Assembly: GCA_018716405.1 (NCBI GenBank)
Contig: DVJX01000046.1
Span: 1-34,888, forward strand
DNA: 34,888 nt
From: Candidatus Faecisoma merdavium
GTDB lineage: Bacteria > Bacillota_I > Bacilli_A > RF39 > UBA660
Direction: 5' to 3'
Shown: piece after piece, positions 1-9,502 of the stretch
Layout: every line of letters begins with the position of its first letter
Numbering within the stretch: the first letter of the stretch is position 1
Translations under genes and position numbers: made by a program
Notes under the pieces: generated by a model
What the model was told of the DNA's origin: nothing
Database searches by the model: none
The model's input: only the letters and a program-made list of their open reading frames with translations

Positions 1-608
1 AAAGTAAAAAATTAATTGAAAAAATACCAAATTTAAAATATTTTTCATTTCCTAATTATGATTCTCCAACGGGTAAAATTATAGGCGGGCCTTATTTAGG
101 CAAAAATTATATATGTGATGGTTGGTTTAAAGAAGGCGCTGATAAAGTAGATCCTAAAATTGCTTCTTTATATTTTGCTGCTGATAGAAAATATAATATA
201 AATGTAATTAATAAAATTTTAGATGAAGGTTATAATATCATATTAGATAGATATGTTTACTCTAATTTTGCTCATCAAGGCGGTAAAATAAAAGATTCGA
301 ATGAGAGACATAAAATGTATAAATGGTTAGAACAATTAGAATTTGGTTTATTAGAACTGCCAAAGCCAGATATTAAAATATTTTTATATGTTCCATTAGA
401 AGTTTCAATGGAAATAAGAAAAAATAGAAAAGAAACATTTGATCAACATGAATCTAATATTGAACATTTAAAACATGCTGAAAATTCTTATTTAGAAATA
501 GCAGATTTATATGATTTTGTTAAAATAGATTGCACTGTTAATAATAAAATGAAATCAGTAGAAGAAATAAATGATATTATATTTGATTATTTAAAAAAAG
601 TTTTGTAA
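1..608 (+). CDS. tmk: Thymidylate kinase (dTMP kinase), 3' part only
   Basis: The reading frame is open from the left edge (first full codon at base 3) to the TAA at 606-608, so the ORF-track entry from 315 is only the tail. The visible ~202 residues include a stretch like the TMP kinase region after the P-loop (FPNYDSPTGKII) and the DRYVYSNFAHQ motif, which corresponds to the DR(Y/W) substrate and LID region of the family. The P-loop itself lies upstream of the window. The enzyme phosphorylates dTMP to dTDP in the cytoplasm for dTTP synthesis. The downstream GDPD gene begins 36 bp later with no obvious terminator, so the two may be co-transcribed. Assignment to the Tmk family is fairly secure; another deoxynucleoside monophosphate kinase is the main alternative. 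Confidence 0.85.
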   Translation, partial: SKKLIEKIPNLKYFSFPNYDSPTGKIIGGPYLGKNYICDGWFKEGADKVDPKIASLYFAADRKYNINVINKILDEGYNIILDRYVYSNFAHQGGKIKDSNERHKMYKWLEQLEFGLLELPKPDIKIFLYVPLEVSMEIRKNRKETFDQHESNIEHLKHAENSYLEIADLYDFVKIDCTVNNKMKSVEEINDIIFDYLKKVL

Positions 609-644
609 AGAAACTTTTTTTCATATTATTTAATAGGTGATATT

Positions 645-1286
645 TTGAATATAATATCTCATAGAGGAGCAAATATAAGTAAATATAAAAAAAATACTAA
701 ACAAGCATTGTTAACAGCAATTAATCTAGATTTTATAGATGGAATTGAGTTTGATGTAAGAATTACTAAGGATAAAAAAATAGTAATAATACATGATCCA
801 ATTATTAATTTAGTTAGTAATGGTAGTGGTTTAGTTAAAAAATTAAAATATAAAAAATTATTAAAATATAATTTTGGTACTAAAGAAAATCCAAGTAAAA
901 TATGTACTTTAGAAGAGTTGTTAAATAATATTAAAAATAATAAGAAAATATTAATAGAATTAAAAGAGGAGAGTAATGATTATAAACAATTTGTTGATAT
1001 AGTTTATAAGATAATTAAAAAATATAAATTGAATATTTATATTGCAAGCTTTAATTATGAGTTAATTAAATATTTTAGTTTATTTTATAATAAATGTGGA
1101 TTAATTATTGGTAATGGACTTAATTTAGATAAAAAATATAATAATTTTAATTATAATATTTTAAGTTATAAGCATCGTAAAATATATAATAAAAAAGAAA
1201 CTTTTTTATGGACAATTAATGAATATAAAGAAGATTTAACAAATTACAATATAATTACTGATAACCCATATTTATTTAAAAACTAA
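645..1286 (+). CDS. Glycerophosphodiester phosphodiesterase family protein
   Basis: This 213-aa protein has the hallmarks of the GDPD TIM-barrel family: N-terminal SHRG with the catalytic His (about residue 6), GIEFDVR with the metal-binding Glu/Asp (about 38-44), IIHDP with the second His (about 50), ILIELKEE, and a C-terminal ITDNP. It should hydrolyse glycerophosphodiesters to sn-glycerol-3-phosphate and an alcohol. No signal peptide is seen, so it is probably cytoplasmic. The start is TTG at 645, chosen because AGGTGAT lies 5 bases upstream and the SHRG motif follows directly. It is shorter than typical 240-250 aa members. Its last codons overlap by 15 bp the 3' end of the convergent UPF0316 gene. 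Confidence 0.85.
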   Translation: MNIISHRGANISKYKKNTKQALLTAINLDFIDGIEFDVRITKDKKIVIIHDPIINLVSNGSGLVKKLKYKKLLKYNFGTKENPSKICTLEELLNNIKNNKKILIELKEESNDYKQFVDIVYKIIKKYKLNIYIASFNYELIKYFSLFYNKCGLIIGNGLNLDKKYNNFNYNILSYKHRKIYNKKETFLWTINEYKEDLTNYNIITDNPYLFKN

Positions 1287-1715
1287 TTGTTTTGCTGATT
1301 CTGATATTATTATTGCTTTGTTATCTATATTTAGTATCTTATCAATTATTTCTTTTCTTTTTTTTCTTTTTACCATAATCATTAAAATATCTTTATTTAT
1401 TAAATAAGTATTTTCTAATTTACTTATTTTTTTATATTTTTTGCTTACTACAAATAACATATTATTACCTAATGCAATTTTTTCTTCTAGTAAAGAGCCT
1501 ACGTAACTTCCTATTAATGAACCAATTGCAAAAATTAATATCTTATAGATGTTATTATTTAAAACAACTAAACTTGTTGATATAATCCATATTAAAGATA
1601 ATATGAAATTTAAAATTGCACCTTCTAATTTTTTACCGTTTGATACAATTATTAGTCTTAATGTTCCAATACTATTTTCTAATATTTTACAAATAAATAT
1701 AAATAAATATATCAT
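1272..1715 (-). CDS. UPF0316 (DUF2179/DUF5698-type) membrane protein
   Basis: The protein has three hydrophobic N-terminal segments and a conserved-looking signature near the start (ENSIGTLRLI, then NGKK), followed by a later segment ending in GSYVGSLLEEKIALG and a soluble C-terminal domain. This arrangement matches the UPF0316/YebE-like family of integral membrane proteins, whose function is unknown. I place the start at the ATG at 1715 (147 aa) rather than 1727, because GGTGA sits just upstream of 1715 and overlaps the earlier ATG, which has no Shine-Dalgarno. It is convergent with the GDPD gene and overlaps its 3' end. Family assignment is from recalled sequence similarity. Confidence 0.75.
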   Translation of the reverse strand: MIYLFIFICKILENSIGTLRLIIVSNGKKLEGAILNFILSLIWIISTSLVVLNNNIYKILIFAIGSLIGSYVGSLLEEKIALGNNMLFVVSKKYKKISKLENTYLINKDILMIMVKRKKRKEIIDKILNIDNKAIIISESAKQLVFK

Positions 1716-1756
1716 ATAATTCACCATTATTATTATGTAATTTTTAAAATAAATTA

Positions 1757-1785
1757 TTGATTAAAGTTTAATTATAATATATAAT
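1757..1785 (+). promoter_or_regulatory. Sigma-A-type promoter for the prepilin-like gene
   Basis: TTGATT (1757-1762), a 17-bp spacer and a perfect TATAAT (1780-1785) lie 28 bp upstream of the ATG at 1814. The gene therefore appears to be its own transcription unit. Confidence 0.7.
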
Positions 1786-1813
1786 TGTTATAGATAATAT
1801 ATGAGGTGATGGT

Positions 1814-2899
1814 ATGAAAAAAGGTTTTACATTAGTTGAATTACTAGCAGTAATAGTTATTTTGGGCGTGTTAACATTAATAACATTTCCTATAATCGAT
1901 GGAACTATAAAAAATAGTAAAGAAAAAGCATTAGCAAGTACAATTAAAAGTATTGAAGATGCAGCATATAATTATAGTACTAAAAATGATATAGGGTATC
2001 AAACATATTATAAAAAAATAACTTTAGATGAACTAGCTAAATCAGGACTTTTAGATAATGAAATAATTAACCCTGTAACAAATAACAAAATGAATGGATG
2101 TGTATTATATAAATGGGTTGAAGAATATAAGCAATATGAATTTAAATATGATGAAGAATGCAATAATACAGTCCCAGATTCAATATCATTTGCCGAAGAT
2201 TCATGGGAAACAATACATACTATAGTTGAAATGGGATTAGCAAGTGATTTTTATAATGTTGGAGATACAAAGGAAGTTGCTATAGATGGTTATACAAATG
2301 GAAGCGAATCTACATTTACAGTAAGAATAGCAAATATGTCAACTCCAGCAGAGTGTAGTAATGAAGGTTTTTCTCAAACGGCATGTGGATTTGTAGTAGA
2401 ATTTGTTGATATTATAGCAACTATTGCCATAAATTCTAGTGAATCTAATGCGAATGGATGGCCAGCAAGTGAAATGTATAGTTTTGTAAATAATACAATA
2501 TATAACTCTTTACCAACTGAATTAAAAAATATTATAATTAATACATATTCAGTATCAGGTCACGGGAGTTCTGATTCTTATAATTTTACTTCTACAGATA
2601 AATTATATTTATTTTCGACAAAAGAAGTTTGGGGAAAAGATGGTGAAAGTAATACCATATCTGGCGATAGTGCTGAATATGAAACTAGACAATTAGATTA
2701 TTATAAAAATAAAGAAACTACAACTGATAATTATTCGGGTGCTATAAAAAATTATCAAGACGAAGCGTATATATGGTGGTTACGTACAGCTCAATCTTCT
2801 GATTTTAGAAATTTCTATTGCGTTGATTCATTAGGCTCATGGGCTTTAGGTTATCCTTATTATACATATGGTCTAGCTCCATCTTTCAGAATAGGTTAA
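1814..2899 (+). CDS. Prepilin-like protein with C-terminal DUF6273-type domain
   Basis: The N-terminus has a textbook type IV prepilin signal, MKKG followed by FTLVELLAVIVIL, with Glu at mature position 5 and a long hydrophobic helix. A prepilin peptidase would cut after Gly4. After a pilin-like region (about residues 5-120, with Cys near 96 and 116) comes a ~230-residue domain with NGWPASEMY, LPTELKNII, STDKLYLFS and a C-terminal WWLRTA...LAPSFRIG. This pattern matches my recollection of DUF6273, a domain common in gut Firmicutes surface proteins. The gene has its own promoter and terminator, an AGGTGAT Shine-Dalgarno, and no pilus assembly genes nearby. It is probably a minor pilin or surface adhesin exported by machinery encoded elsewhere; the role is inference. 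Confidence 0.8.
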   Translation: MKKGFTLVELLAVIVILGVLTLITFPIIDGTIKNSKEKALASTIKSIEDAAYNYSTKNDIGYQTYYKKITLDELAKSGLLDNEIINPVTNNKMNGCVLYKWVEEYKQYEFKYDEECNNTVPDSISFAEDSWETIHTIVEMGLASDFYNVGDTKEVAIDGYTNGSESTFTVRIANMSTPAECSNEGFSQTACGFVVEFVDIIATIAINSSESNANGWPASEMYSFVNNTIYNSLPTELKNIIINTYSVSGHGSSDSYNFTSTDKLYLFSTKEVWGKDGESNTISGDSAEYETRQLDYYKNKETTTDNYSGAIKNYQDEAYIWWLRTAQSSDFRNFYCVDSLGSWALGYPYYTYGLAPSFRIG

Positions 2900-2928
2900 A
2901 CAAAATTAATAAATTATAATTAAAAATT

Positions 2929-2964
2929 CTGATAAATATATCAAAGATGTTTATCAGTTTTTTT
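2929..2964 (+). terminator. Rho-independent terminator after the prepilin-like gene
   Basis: Stem CTGATAAA (2929-2936) pairs with TTTATCAG (2950-2957) across a 13-nt loop and is followed by a T-run. Confidence 0.8.
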
Positions 2965-2979
2965 ATAAAATTTTATTTT

Positions 2980-3006
2980 TTAGCACTCATATATTGACAA
3001 TGCTAA
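2980..3006 (+). promoter_or_regulatory. CIRCE-like operator (HrcA binding site), imperfect right arm
   Basis: TTAGCACTC at 2980-2988 is an exact left half of the CIRCE consensus. After exactly nine bases comes CAATGCTAA (2998-3006), which matches the right half GAGTGCTAA at seven of nine positions. It overlaps the -35 box of the hrcA promoter. HrcA, encoded immediately downstream, binds CIRCE, so the operon should be autorepressed and heat-inducible. Confidence 0.88.
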
Positions 3007-3022
3007 CATATAATAGTATAAT
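2994..3022 (+). promoter_or_regulatory. Consensus sigma-A promoter of the hrcA-grpE-dnaK-pepF-dnaJ operon
   Basis: Perfect TTGACA (2994-2999), 17-bp spacer and perfect TATAAT (3017-3022). The -35 box is embedded in the CIRCE-like repeat. Its first bases replace part of the CIRCE right arm, which may explain the two mismatches. Confidence 0.9.
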
Positions 3023-3065
3023 GAAATAGCAGTTAAGAAAATAGACTGCTAAAAGGTGGTGATTT

Positions 3066-4058
3066 ATGTTAAATAATAGACAAACTAAATTGCTAAAAAT
3101 TATTGTAGAAGATTATGTTAAAACTGCTAGACCAGTAAGTTCTAAAGCGATATGTGATATTTTAAATTGTTCTAGTGCAACAATAAGAAATGAAATGAGT
3201 TATTTAGAAGAGACTGGATTATTAGAAAAAACGCATATATCTTCAGGTAGAGTTCCTAGTGAAAAAGGGTATCGATATTATGTTGACCATATTTTAGAAC
3301 CTAAAGAATTAACTGGTGAAGATATGTTAAAATTACAAACAATTGTTAATAATTCATCATTAATGTTAGATGACTATATAACTAAAAGTATGGAAATAGT
3401 ATCAGAGATGACAAATTTAACAGCAATAGTTTTAGGAAAATCTTCTAAAGATAATTGTGTTAGTAAAGTAGAGGTTGTTCCTATTAATGAACATAATTTA
3501 ATTGCAATCGTTATAACTGACAAAGGACATGTTGAACATAAAAATTTAACTATCAAGGAAAATGTTTCAATAAATGATATTAAACAAACAGTAGATTTGA
3601 TTAATAAAATGATTATTGGCACACAATTAAATGAGGTAGGTAAAGTATTAGAATATGAGGTAAAACCTATTATTGCTAGATATGTAAAACAACATGAAGT
3701 ATTATACAATGCTTTTTACACAGCATTCACTGATTTTACTAAAGAATCAGTTACAATGACAGGAAGAAAAAATTTATTAATGCAACCAGAATTTAATAAT
3801 GCTGATAAAATAAGAGACATCATCAGTAAATTTGAAGATAAAGAAATAGTTGATAAAATAGAAGAAAATGATAATGGTATCAATATATATATTGGTAGTG
3901 AAACAGAATTTGATGATGATGTAACAATCGTTAAGATGAAATATGAAGCAAATGGTGAAGAAGGAACTGTTGCTTTAGTAGGTCCAAAAAGAATGGAATA
4001 TGATAAAGTTATTGCTTTATTAGAATATATTAAAGAAAATATGAAAGAAGGTAATTAA
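3066..4058 (+). CDS. hrcA: Heat-inducible transcription repressor HrcA
   Basis: The 330-aa length and start (LNNRQTKLLKIIVEDYV) are typical of HrcA. It has an N-terminal winged helix-turn-helix (about residues 1-75, including SSATIRNEMSYLEE and SGRVPSEKGYRYYVD), then the GAF-like and inserted dimerisation domains, and the family's C-terminal GPKRMEYDKVIALLEYI. HrcA represses chaperone operons by binding CIRCE and is itself folded by chaperonin GroEL. A CIRCE-like site lies 60 bp upstream, so the gene is autoregulated. The Shine-Dalgarno GGTGGTGAT supports the ATG start. It is the first gene of the five-gene chaperone operon; grpE starts one base after its stop. Confidence 0.97.
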   Translation: MLNNRQTKLLKIIVEDYVKTARPVSSKAICDILNCSSATIRNEMSYLEETGLLEKTHISSGRVPSEKGYRYYVDHILEPKELTGEDMLKLQTIVNNSSLMLDDYITKSMEIVSEMTNLTAIVLGKSSKDNCVSKVEVVPINEHNLIAIVITDKGHVEHKNLTIKENVSINDIKQTVDLINKMIIGTQLNEVGKVLEYEVKPIIARYVKQHEVLYNAFYTAFTDFTKESVTMTGRKNLLMQPEFNNADKIRDIISKFEDKEIVDKIEENDNGINIYIGSETEFDDDVTIVKMKYEANGEEGTVALVGPKRMEYDKVIALLEYIKENMKEGN

Positions 4059-4059
4059 A

Positions 4060-4710
4060 TTGGAAGAAGAAAAGAAACATCCAGAACATGAAAATCATAA
4101 ACATCATGAACATAAACATGAAGAATGTAAATGTCATGAACATCATGAACATAAACGCGAGGAATGCAAATGCCATGAACATCATGAACATAAACACGAA
4201 GATTGCAAGTGTCATGAACATCATGAACATAAACATGAAGAATGCAAATGTCATGAACATCCAGAGCCACCTCATGAAAAAAGAATTAAAGAATTAGAAG
4301 ATAGTTTATTAAGAAGCAAAGCTGAATTTATAAATTATCGTAAGAGATTAGAAGAAGAACAATCAAGATTATTAAAATATTGTAATGAAGATTTAATTAA
4401 AGAAACATTACCTATTTTAGATAATTTTGAAAGAGCTATTAAAATGGATGATACTAATTTAGATGATGAAGTATCTAAATTCCTATCAGGATTTAAAATG
4501 ATTTATTGTAATTTAGTAAACATTTTAAAAAATTATGGTGTCATTGAAATAGATGGCAACAATAAACCTTTTGATCCAACATATCATGAAGCTATTATGA
4601 CTGAAAAACGTGATGGTGTCCAATCAGGTATGGTACTTGAAGTACTACAAAAAGGTTATATTTTAAAAGATAGAGTTATTAGACCAGCAATGGTTAAAGT
4701 TAGTGAATAA
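4060..4710 (+). CDS. grpE: Nucleotide exchange factor GrpE with a His/Cys-rich N-terminal repeat region
   Basis: Residues about 74-216 form a normal GrpE: a coiled coil (IKELEDSLLRSKAEFINYRKRLEEE), a LPILDNFERAIK region and the C-terminal beta-wing with FDPTYHEAIM and GYILKDRVIRPAMVKVSE. GrpE releases ADP from DnaK. The unusual part is residues 1-73: an H/E/K-rich leader followed by four tandem 13-residue units of the form HKHEECKCHEHHE, each with a CxC pair and up to five His. Such a composition could bind Zn, Ni or Cu, but that is inference. The start is TTG at 4060, one base after the hrcA stop, with GAAGG upstream. Any downstream start would delete the repeats; no in-frame Met precedes the GrpE core, which supports including them. 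Confidence 0.95.
   Translation: MEEEKKHPEHENHKHHEHKHEECKCHEHHEHKREECKCHEHHEHKHEDCKCHEHHEHKHEECKCHEHPEPPHEKRIKELEDSLLRSKAEFINYRKRLEEEQSRLLKYCNEDLIKETLPILDNFERAIKMDDTNLDDEVSKFLSGFKMIYCNLVNILKNYGVIEIDGNNKPFDPTYHEAIMTEKRDGVQSGMVLEVLQKGYILKDRVIRPAMVKVSE
4111..4266 (+). repeat. Four tandem 39-bp coding repeats inside grpE
   Basis: Units start at 4111, 4150, 4189 and 4228, each exactly 39 bp (13 codons). They differ mostly by single-base changes, many of them synonymous (CAT/CAC, TGT/TGC, GAA/GAG), which suggests selection on the protein. The last unit ends in CCA GAG instead of CAT GAA. The reading frame is intact throughout. Confidence 0.95.
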
Positions 4711-4720
4711 GGAAAGGTGA

Positions 4721-6541
<1,821 letters not shown>

Positions 6542-6543
6542 GG

Positions 6544-6566
6544 AAGTTCTAGGATAACTAGAACTT
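6544..6566 (+). other. Intercistronic hairpin between dnaK and pepF
   Basis: Perfect 9-bp inverted repeat AAGTTCTAG / CTAGAACTT around a 5-nt loop, starting just after the dnaK stop. There is no T-run after it, so it is unlikely to be a full terminator. An mRNA-stabilising or processing element is more plausible. Confidence 0.6.
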
Positions 6567-6586
6567 TCTAGTGTAAAGGAGAATAT

Positions 6587-8380
6587 ATGGGAAAATTACA
6601 AAAAACAAGAGATGAAATAGAAACTAAGTATACATGGGATTTAACATTAATCTATAAAACAGATGCATATTTTGAAAAGGATTATGAAAGAGTAAGTAAA
6701 GAAATAAATGATATAACTAGATATAAAGGTATTTTAGTTAAAAATGCTAGTAATTTATTAGGGTATTTAAAATTATCTAATGAATTAGAAAGAAAATTAT
6801 ATAAATTATATTACTATGCTAATTTAAAAAATGATCAAGATACTACTAATACTAAATATCAAGCAATGTTAGGCAAAGTTAAAAATTTATTAACTAAGTT
6901 TGAAGAACTAGATGCTTATGCCCAGCCAGAATTAATGAGTATTGATTATAGTATAATTGAAAAATATTATGAAGAAGAAAAAGAATTAAAAGAATATGAA
7001 TTTGTTTTAAGTAATTTATTTAGATTTAAAAAGCATATTTTATCTAAAGAAGTTGAAGAAGTCTTATCATCTTTAAGTAATTCATTAAATAATAGTAGTG
7101 AAACTTACGAATTATTAACTGATTCAGATATGAAGTTTGGGAAAATATTAGATGAAAATAATGAAGAAGTAGAACTAACAGAAAGTAATTATAGTGTATT
7201 TTTACATTCTAAAGATAGAAGAGTAAGAAAAGAAGCTTTTAATAAGATATTAACTACTTATGGTGAATATAAAAATACTATTAGTTCAACTTTTGCTGGT
7301 AATGTTGATACATTAACAACTTTAGCTAAATTAAAAAAATATGATTCTAGTTTAGAAGCTGCTTTATTTAGTGATAATGTAGATAAAGAAGTATATAATA
7401 ATTTAATTAAAACTGTTAAAGATAATTTAAATGTATTATATAAATATTTTAAATTAAAAAAAGATTTCTTAAAATTAGATGAGTTTCATTTATATGATCA
7501 ATATGTTGATTTAGTAGAAGAAAACACTAAACAGTATACATTTCTTGAAGCTAAAGATTTAGTAATTGAAGCTTTAAGTGTATTAGGTGAAGATTATATC
7601 AAAAATTTAAATAAAGCATTTGATGAAAGATGGATTGATGTATATAATAATAAAGGAAAAAGGGGAGGAGCTTATTCTAGTGGATTTTATGATACTAAAC
7701 CTTATGTTTTATTAAACTATGAAGGCACTATTAATGATGTATCTACTTTAGCTCATGAATTAGGTCATTCTATGCATACTTATTACTCTTGTTTAAATAA
7801 TCCTTACCAATATTCTTCTTACAAAATATTTGTTGCTGAAGTAGCATCAACTGTAAATGAATTATTATTGAATTTTCATTTATTAAATAAAGGAAGTAAA
7901 GAAGATAAAAAATATATTTTAAGTAATTTAATGAATTTATTTAAAGCTACTATTTATAGACAAACTATGTTTGCAGAATTTGAAAGAGATATGCATAATT
8001 TAAAAGAACAAGGTGGCGTATTAACTAACGAAGTATTGTGTGATAATTATTACAAATTAAATTTAGATTATTTCGGACCTGATGTAGTAGTTGATGATGA
8101 AATAAAATACGAATGGGAAAGAATACCACATTTCTATTATAATTTTTATGTTTATAAATATGCTATAGGTTTATCTTGTGCATGTTATATTGTGGATAAC
8201 ATATTAAATAAAAAAGAATATGCTTTAGAAAATTATTTAAAATTCTTAAGTAGTGGAGGATCTGATTATCCAATTAATGAACTTAAAATAGCTGGTATTG
8301 ATGTTACTAAAAAAGATGTTATTGAATCAGCAATTAAAATGTTTGATAATTTTATTGAACAATTTAAAGAACTTATGTAA
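6587..8380 (+). CDS. pepF: Oligoendopeptidase F, M3 family zinc metallopeptidase
   Basis: The 597-aa protein matches PepF in length and order. It has a helical N-terminal region opening with ETKYTWDLTLIYKTD, the KRGGAYSSGFYDTKPYVLLNY segment, and the zinc site THELGHSMH near residues 389-397, with the third ligand probably the Glu of FVAEVASTVNE about 25 residues later. PepF enzymes cut oligopeptides of roughly 7-17 residues in the cytoplasm. A strong Shine-Dalgarno (AAAGGAG) precedes the ATG. It lies between dnaK and dnaJ, which are usually adjacent, and is only 12 bp from dnaJ, so it is probably in the heat-shock operon and may degrade peptides released by stress proteolysis (inference). 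Confidence 0.93.
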   Translation: MGKLQKTRDEIETKYTWDLTLIYKTDAYFEKDYERVSKEINDITRYKGILVKNASNLLGYLKLSNELERKLYKLYYYANLKNDQDTTNTKYQAMLGKVKNLLTKFEELDAYAQPELMSIDYSIIEKYYEEEKELKEYEFVLSNLFRFKKHILSKEVEEVLSSLSNSLNNSSETYELLTDSDMKFGKILDENNEEVELTESNYSVFLHSKDRRVRKEAFNKILTTYGEYKNTISSTFAGNVDTLTTLAKLKKYDSSLEAALFSDNVDKEVYNNLIKTVKDNLNVLYKYFKLKKDFLKLDEFHLYDQYVDLVEENTKQYTFLEAKDLVIEALSVLGEDYIKNLNKAFDERWIDVYNNKGKRGGAYSSGFYDTKPYVLLNYEGTINDVSTLAHELGHSMHTYYSCLNNPYQYSSYKIFVAEVASTVNELLLNFHLLNKGSKEDKKYILSNLMNLFKATIYRQTMFAEFERDMHNLKEQGGVLTNEVLCDNYYKLNLDYFGPDVVVDDEIKYEWERIPHFYYNFYVYKYAIGLSCACYIVDNILNKKEYALENYLKFLSSGGSDYPINELKIAGIDVTKKDVIESAIKMFDNFIEQFKELM

Positions 8381-8392
8381 GAAGGTGTTGTT

Positions 8393-9478
8393 ATGAAAAA
8401 AGATTATTATGAAATATTAGGAGTTAGTAAGTCAGCTAGTCAAGATGAAATAAAATCAGCTTTTAGAAAACTAGCTAAGAAATACCATCCAGATGTTTCT
8501 AAAGAAGAAAATGCTGCTGAAAAATTTAAGGAATGCCAAGAAGCATATGCTGTATTATCTGATGAAAATAAAAGAAAACAATATGATCAATTTGGTCATG
8601 CTGCATTTGAAAATAATGGTGCTGGTGGTTATGACTTCTCTGGTTTTGATTTTTCAGATATATTTGGGGATATATTTGGTTCAGGTTTTGGTTTTAACTT
8701 TGGCGGTGGTTCTAGAGGTAAATCAAGAGGACGAGATAAAGTTATGCGTGTTGATTTAACTTTTGAAGAAGCTGCTTTTGGTACCAAAAAAACAATTAAT
8801 TTAGATATATATACTGATTGTAGTGAATGTCATGGTAAAGGTGGATTTGATGAAGAAGTTTGTTCAACTTGTCATGGTACAGGTACTGTAGCTGCTGAAC
8901 AAAGAACTTTATTTGGAACATTTATGACAAAAACAACTTGTCCTAAATGTAAGGGTAAAGGTAGATCTTATAAAAAAAGTTGTAGCAAATGTTCTTCTAC
9001 TGGTAAAGTAAAGGTAAATAAAGATATAGAAGTTAAAATACCTGCTGGAGTTGATACTGGCAATCAACAAAGAGTATCTGGTTATGGAGAATATAGTGAA
9101 TATGGTAATGGTGATTTATATTTAGAATATCGTGTATTGCCTCATGAATTATTCCAAAGAGATGGTAATGACATTTATTTAGAAGTACCTTTAACTATTA
9201 CTGATGCAGTTTTAGGATGTAAAAAAGAAATTCCTACTATAAGTGGAAATGTTAAATTAACTATTGAACCAGGAAGTAATACAGGCGATAAATTGAGATT
9301 AAAAGGAAAAGGTATTGAAGATGTTCATAGTTACCGAAAAGGTGATATGTATGTTGTCTTAAATGTAGTTGTTCCAGACAAATTATCACGCGATCAAAAG
9401 AAATTATTTGAACAATTAGCTAAAACTGATTTGGAAACTAAAGAATTTAACAAGTTTAATAATTATATGAAAAAATAA
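8393..9478 (+). CDS. dnaJ: Chaperone DnaJ (Hsp40)
   Basis: It has a J domain (residues about 4-70) with HPD at 32-34, a Gly/Phe-rich linker ([23 protein letters not shown]), four zinc-binding CxxC motifs ([32 protein letters not shown]) and the two C-terminal beta domains. The fourth motif has Ser where the family usually has Gly; all cysteines are kept. DnaJ delivers substrates to DnaK and stimulates its ATPase. At 361 aa it is slightly shorter than usual. It is the last gene of the operon, and its stop codon lies inside the terminator stem. Confidence 0.97.
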   Translation: MKKDYYEILGVSKSASQDEIKSAFRKLAKKYHPDVSKEENAAEKFKECQEAYAVLSDENKRKQYDQFGHAAFENNGAGGYDFSGFDFSDIFGDIFGSGFGFNFGGGSRGKSRGRDKVMRVDLTFEEAAFGTKKTINLDIYTDCSECHGKGGFDEEVCSTCHGTGTVAAEQRTLFGTFMTKTTCPKCKGKGRSYKKSCSKCSSTGKVKVNKDIEVKIPAGVDTGNQQRVSGYGEYSEYGNGDLYLEYRVLPHELFQRDGNDIYLEVPLTITDAVLGCKKEIPTISGNVKLTIEPGSNTGDKLRLKGKGIEDVHSYRKGDMYVVLNVVVPDKLSRDQKKLFEQLAKTDLETKEFNKFNNYMKK

Positions 9479-9502
9479 GGACTAAGCGTCCTTATTTATT
9501 TT
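9473..9502. terminator. Bidirectional terminator between dnaJ and the convergent membrane-protein gene
   Basis: AAATAAGGAC (9473-9482) pairs with GTCCTTATTT (9488-9497) around a 5-nt loop, with T-rich sequence on the plus side and an A-run on the other. The stop codons of both convergent genes are within or touch the stem. Confidence 0.88.

Noticed and set aside
4111-4266. Possible CRISPR-like or minisatellite array
   Set aside because: Units are contiguous, with no spacers, a multiple of three in length, and in frame with a conserved protein.
4030-4297. Three ORFs overlapping the grpE repeats (Met/Phe-rich and Val/His/Asp-rich on minus, Met/Asn-rich on plus)
   Set aside because: They are frame shadows of the 39-bp repeat: repeated CAT codons read on the other strand give Met and Val/His patterns. 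GrpE clearly occupies the real frame.
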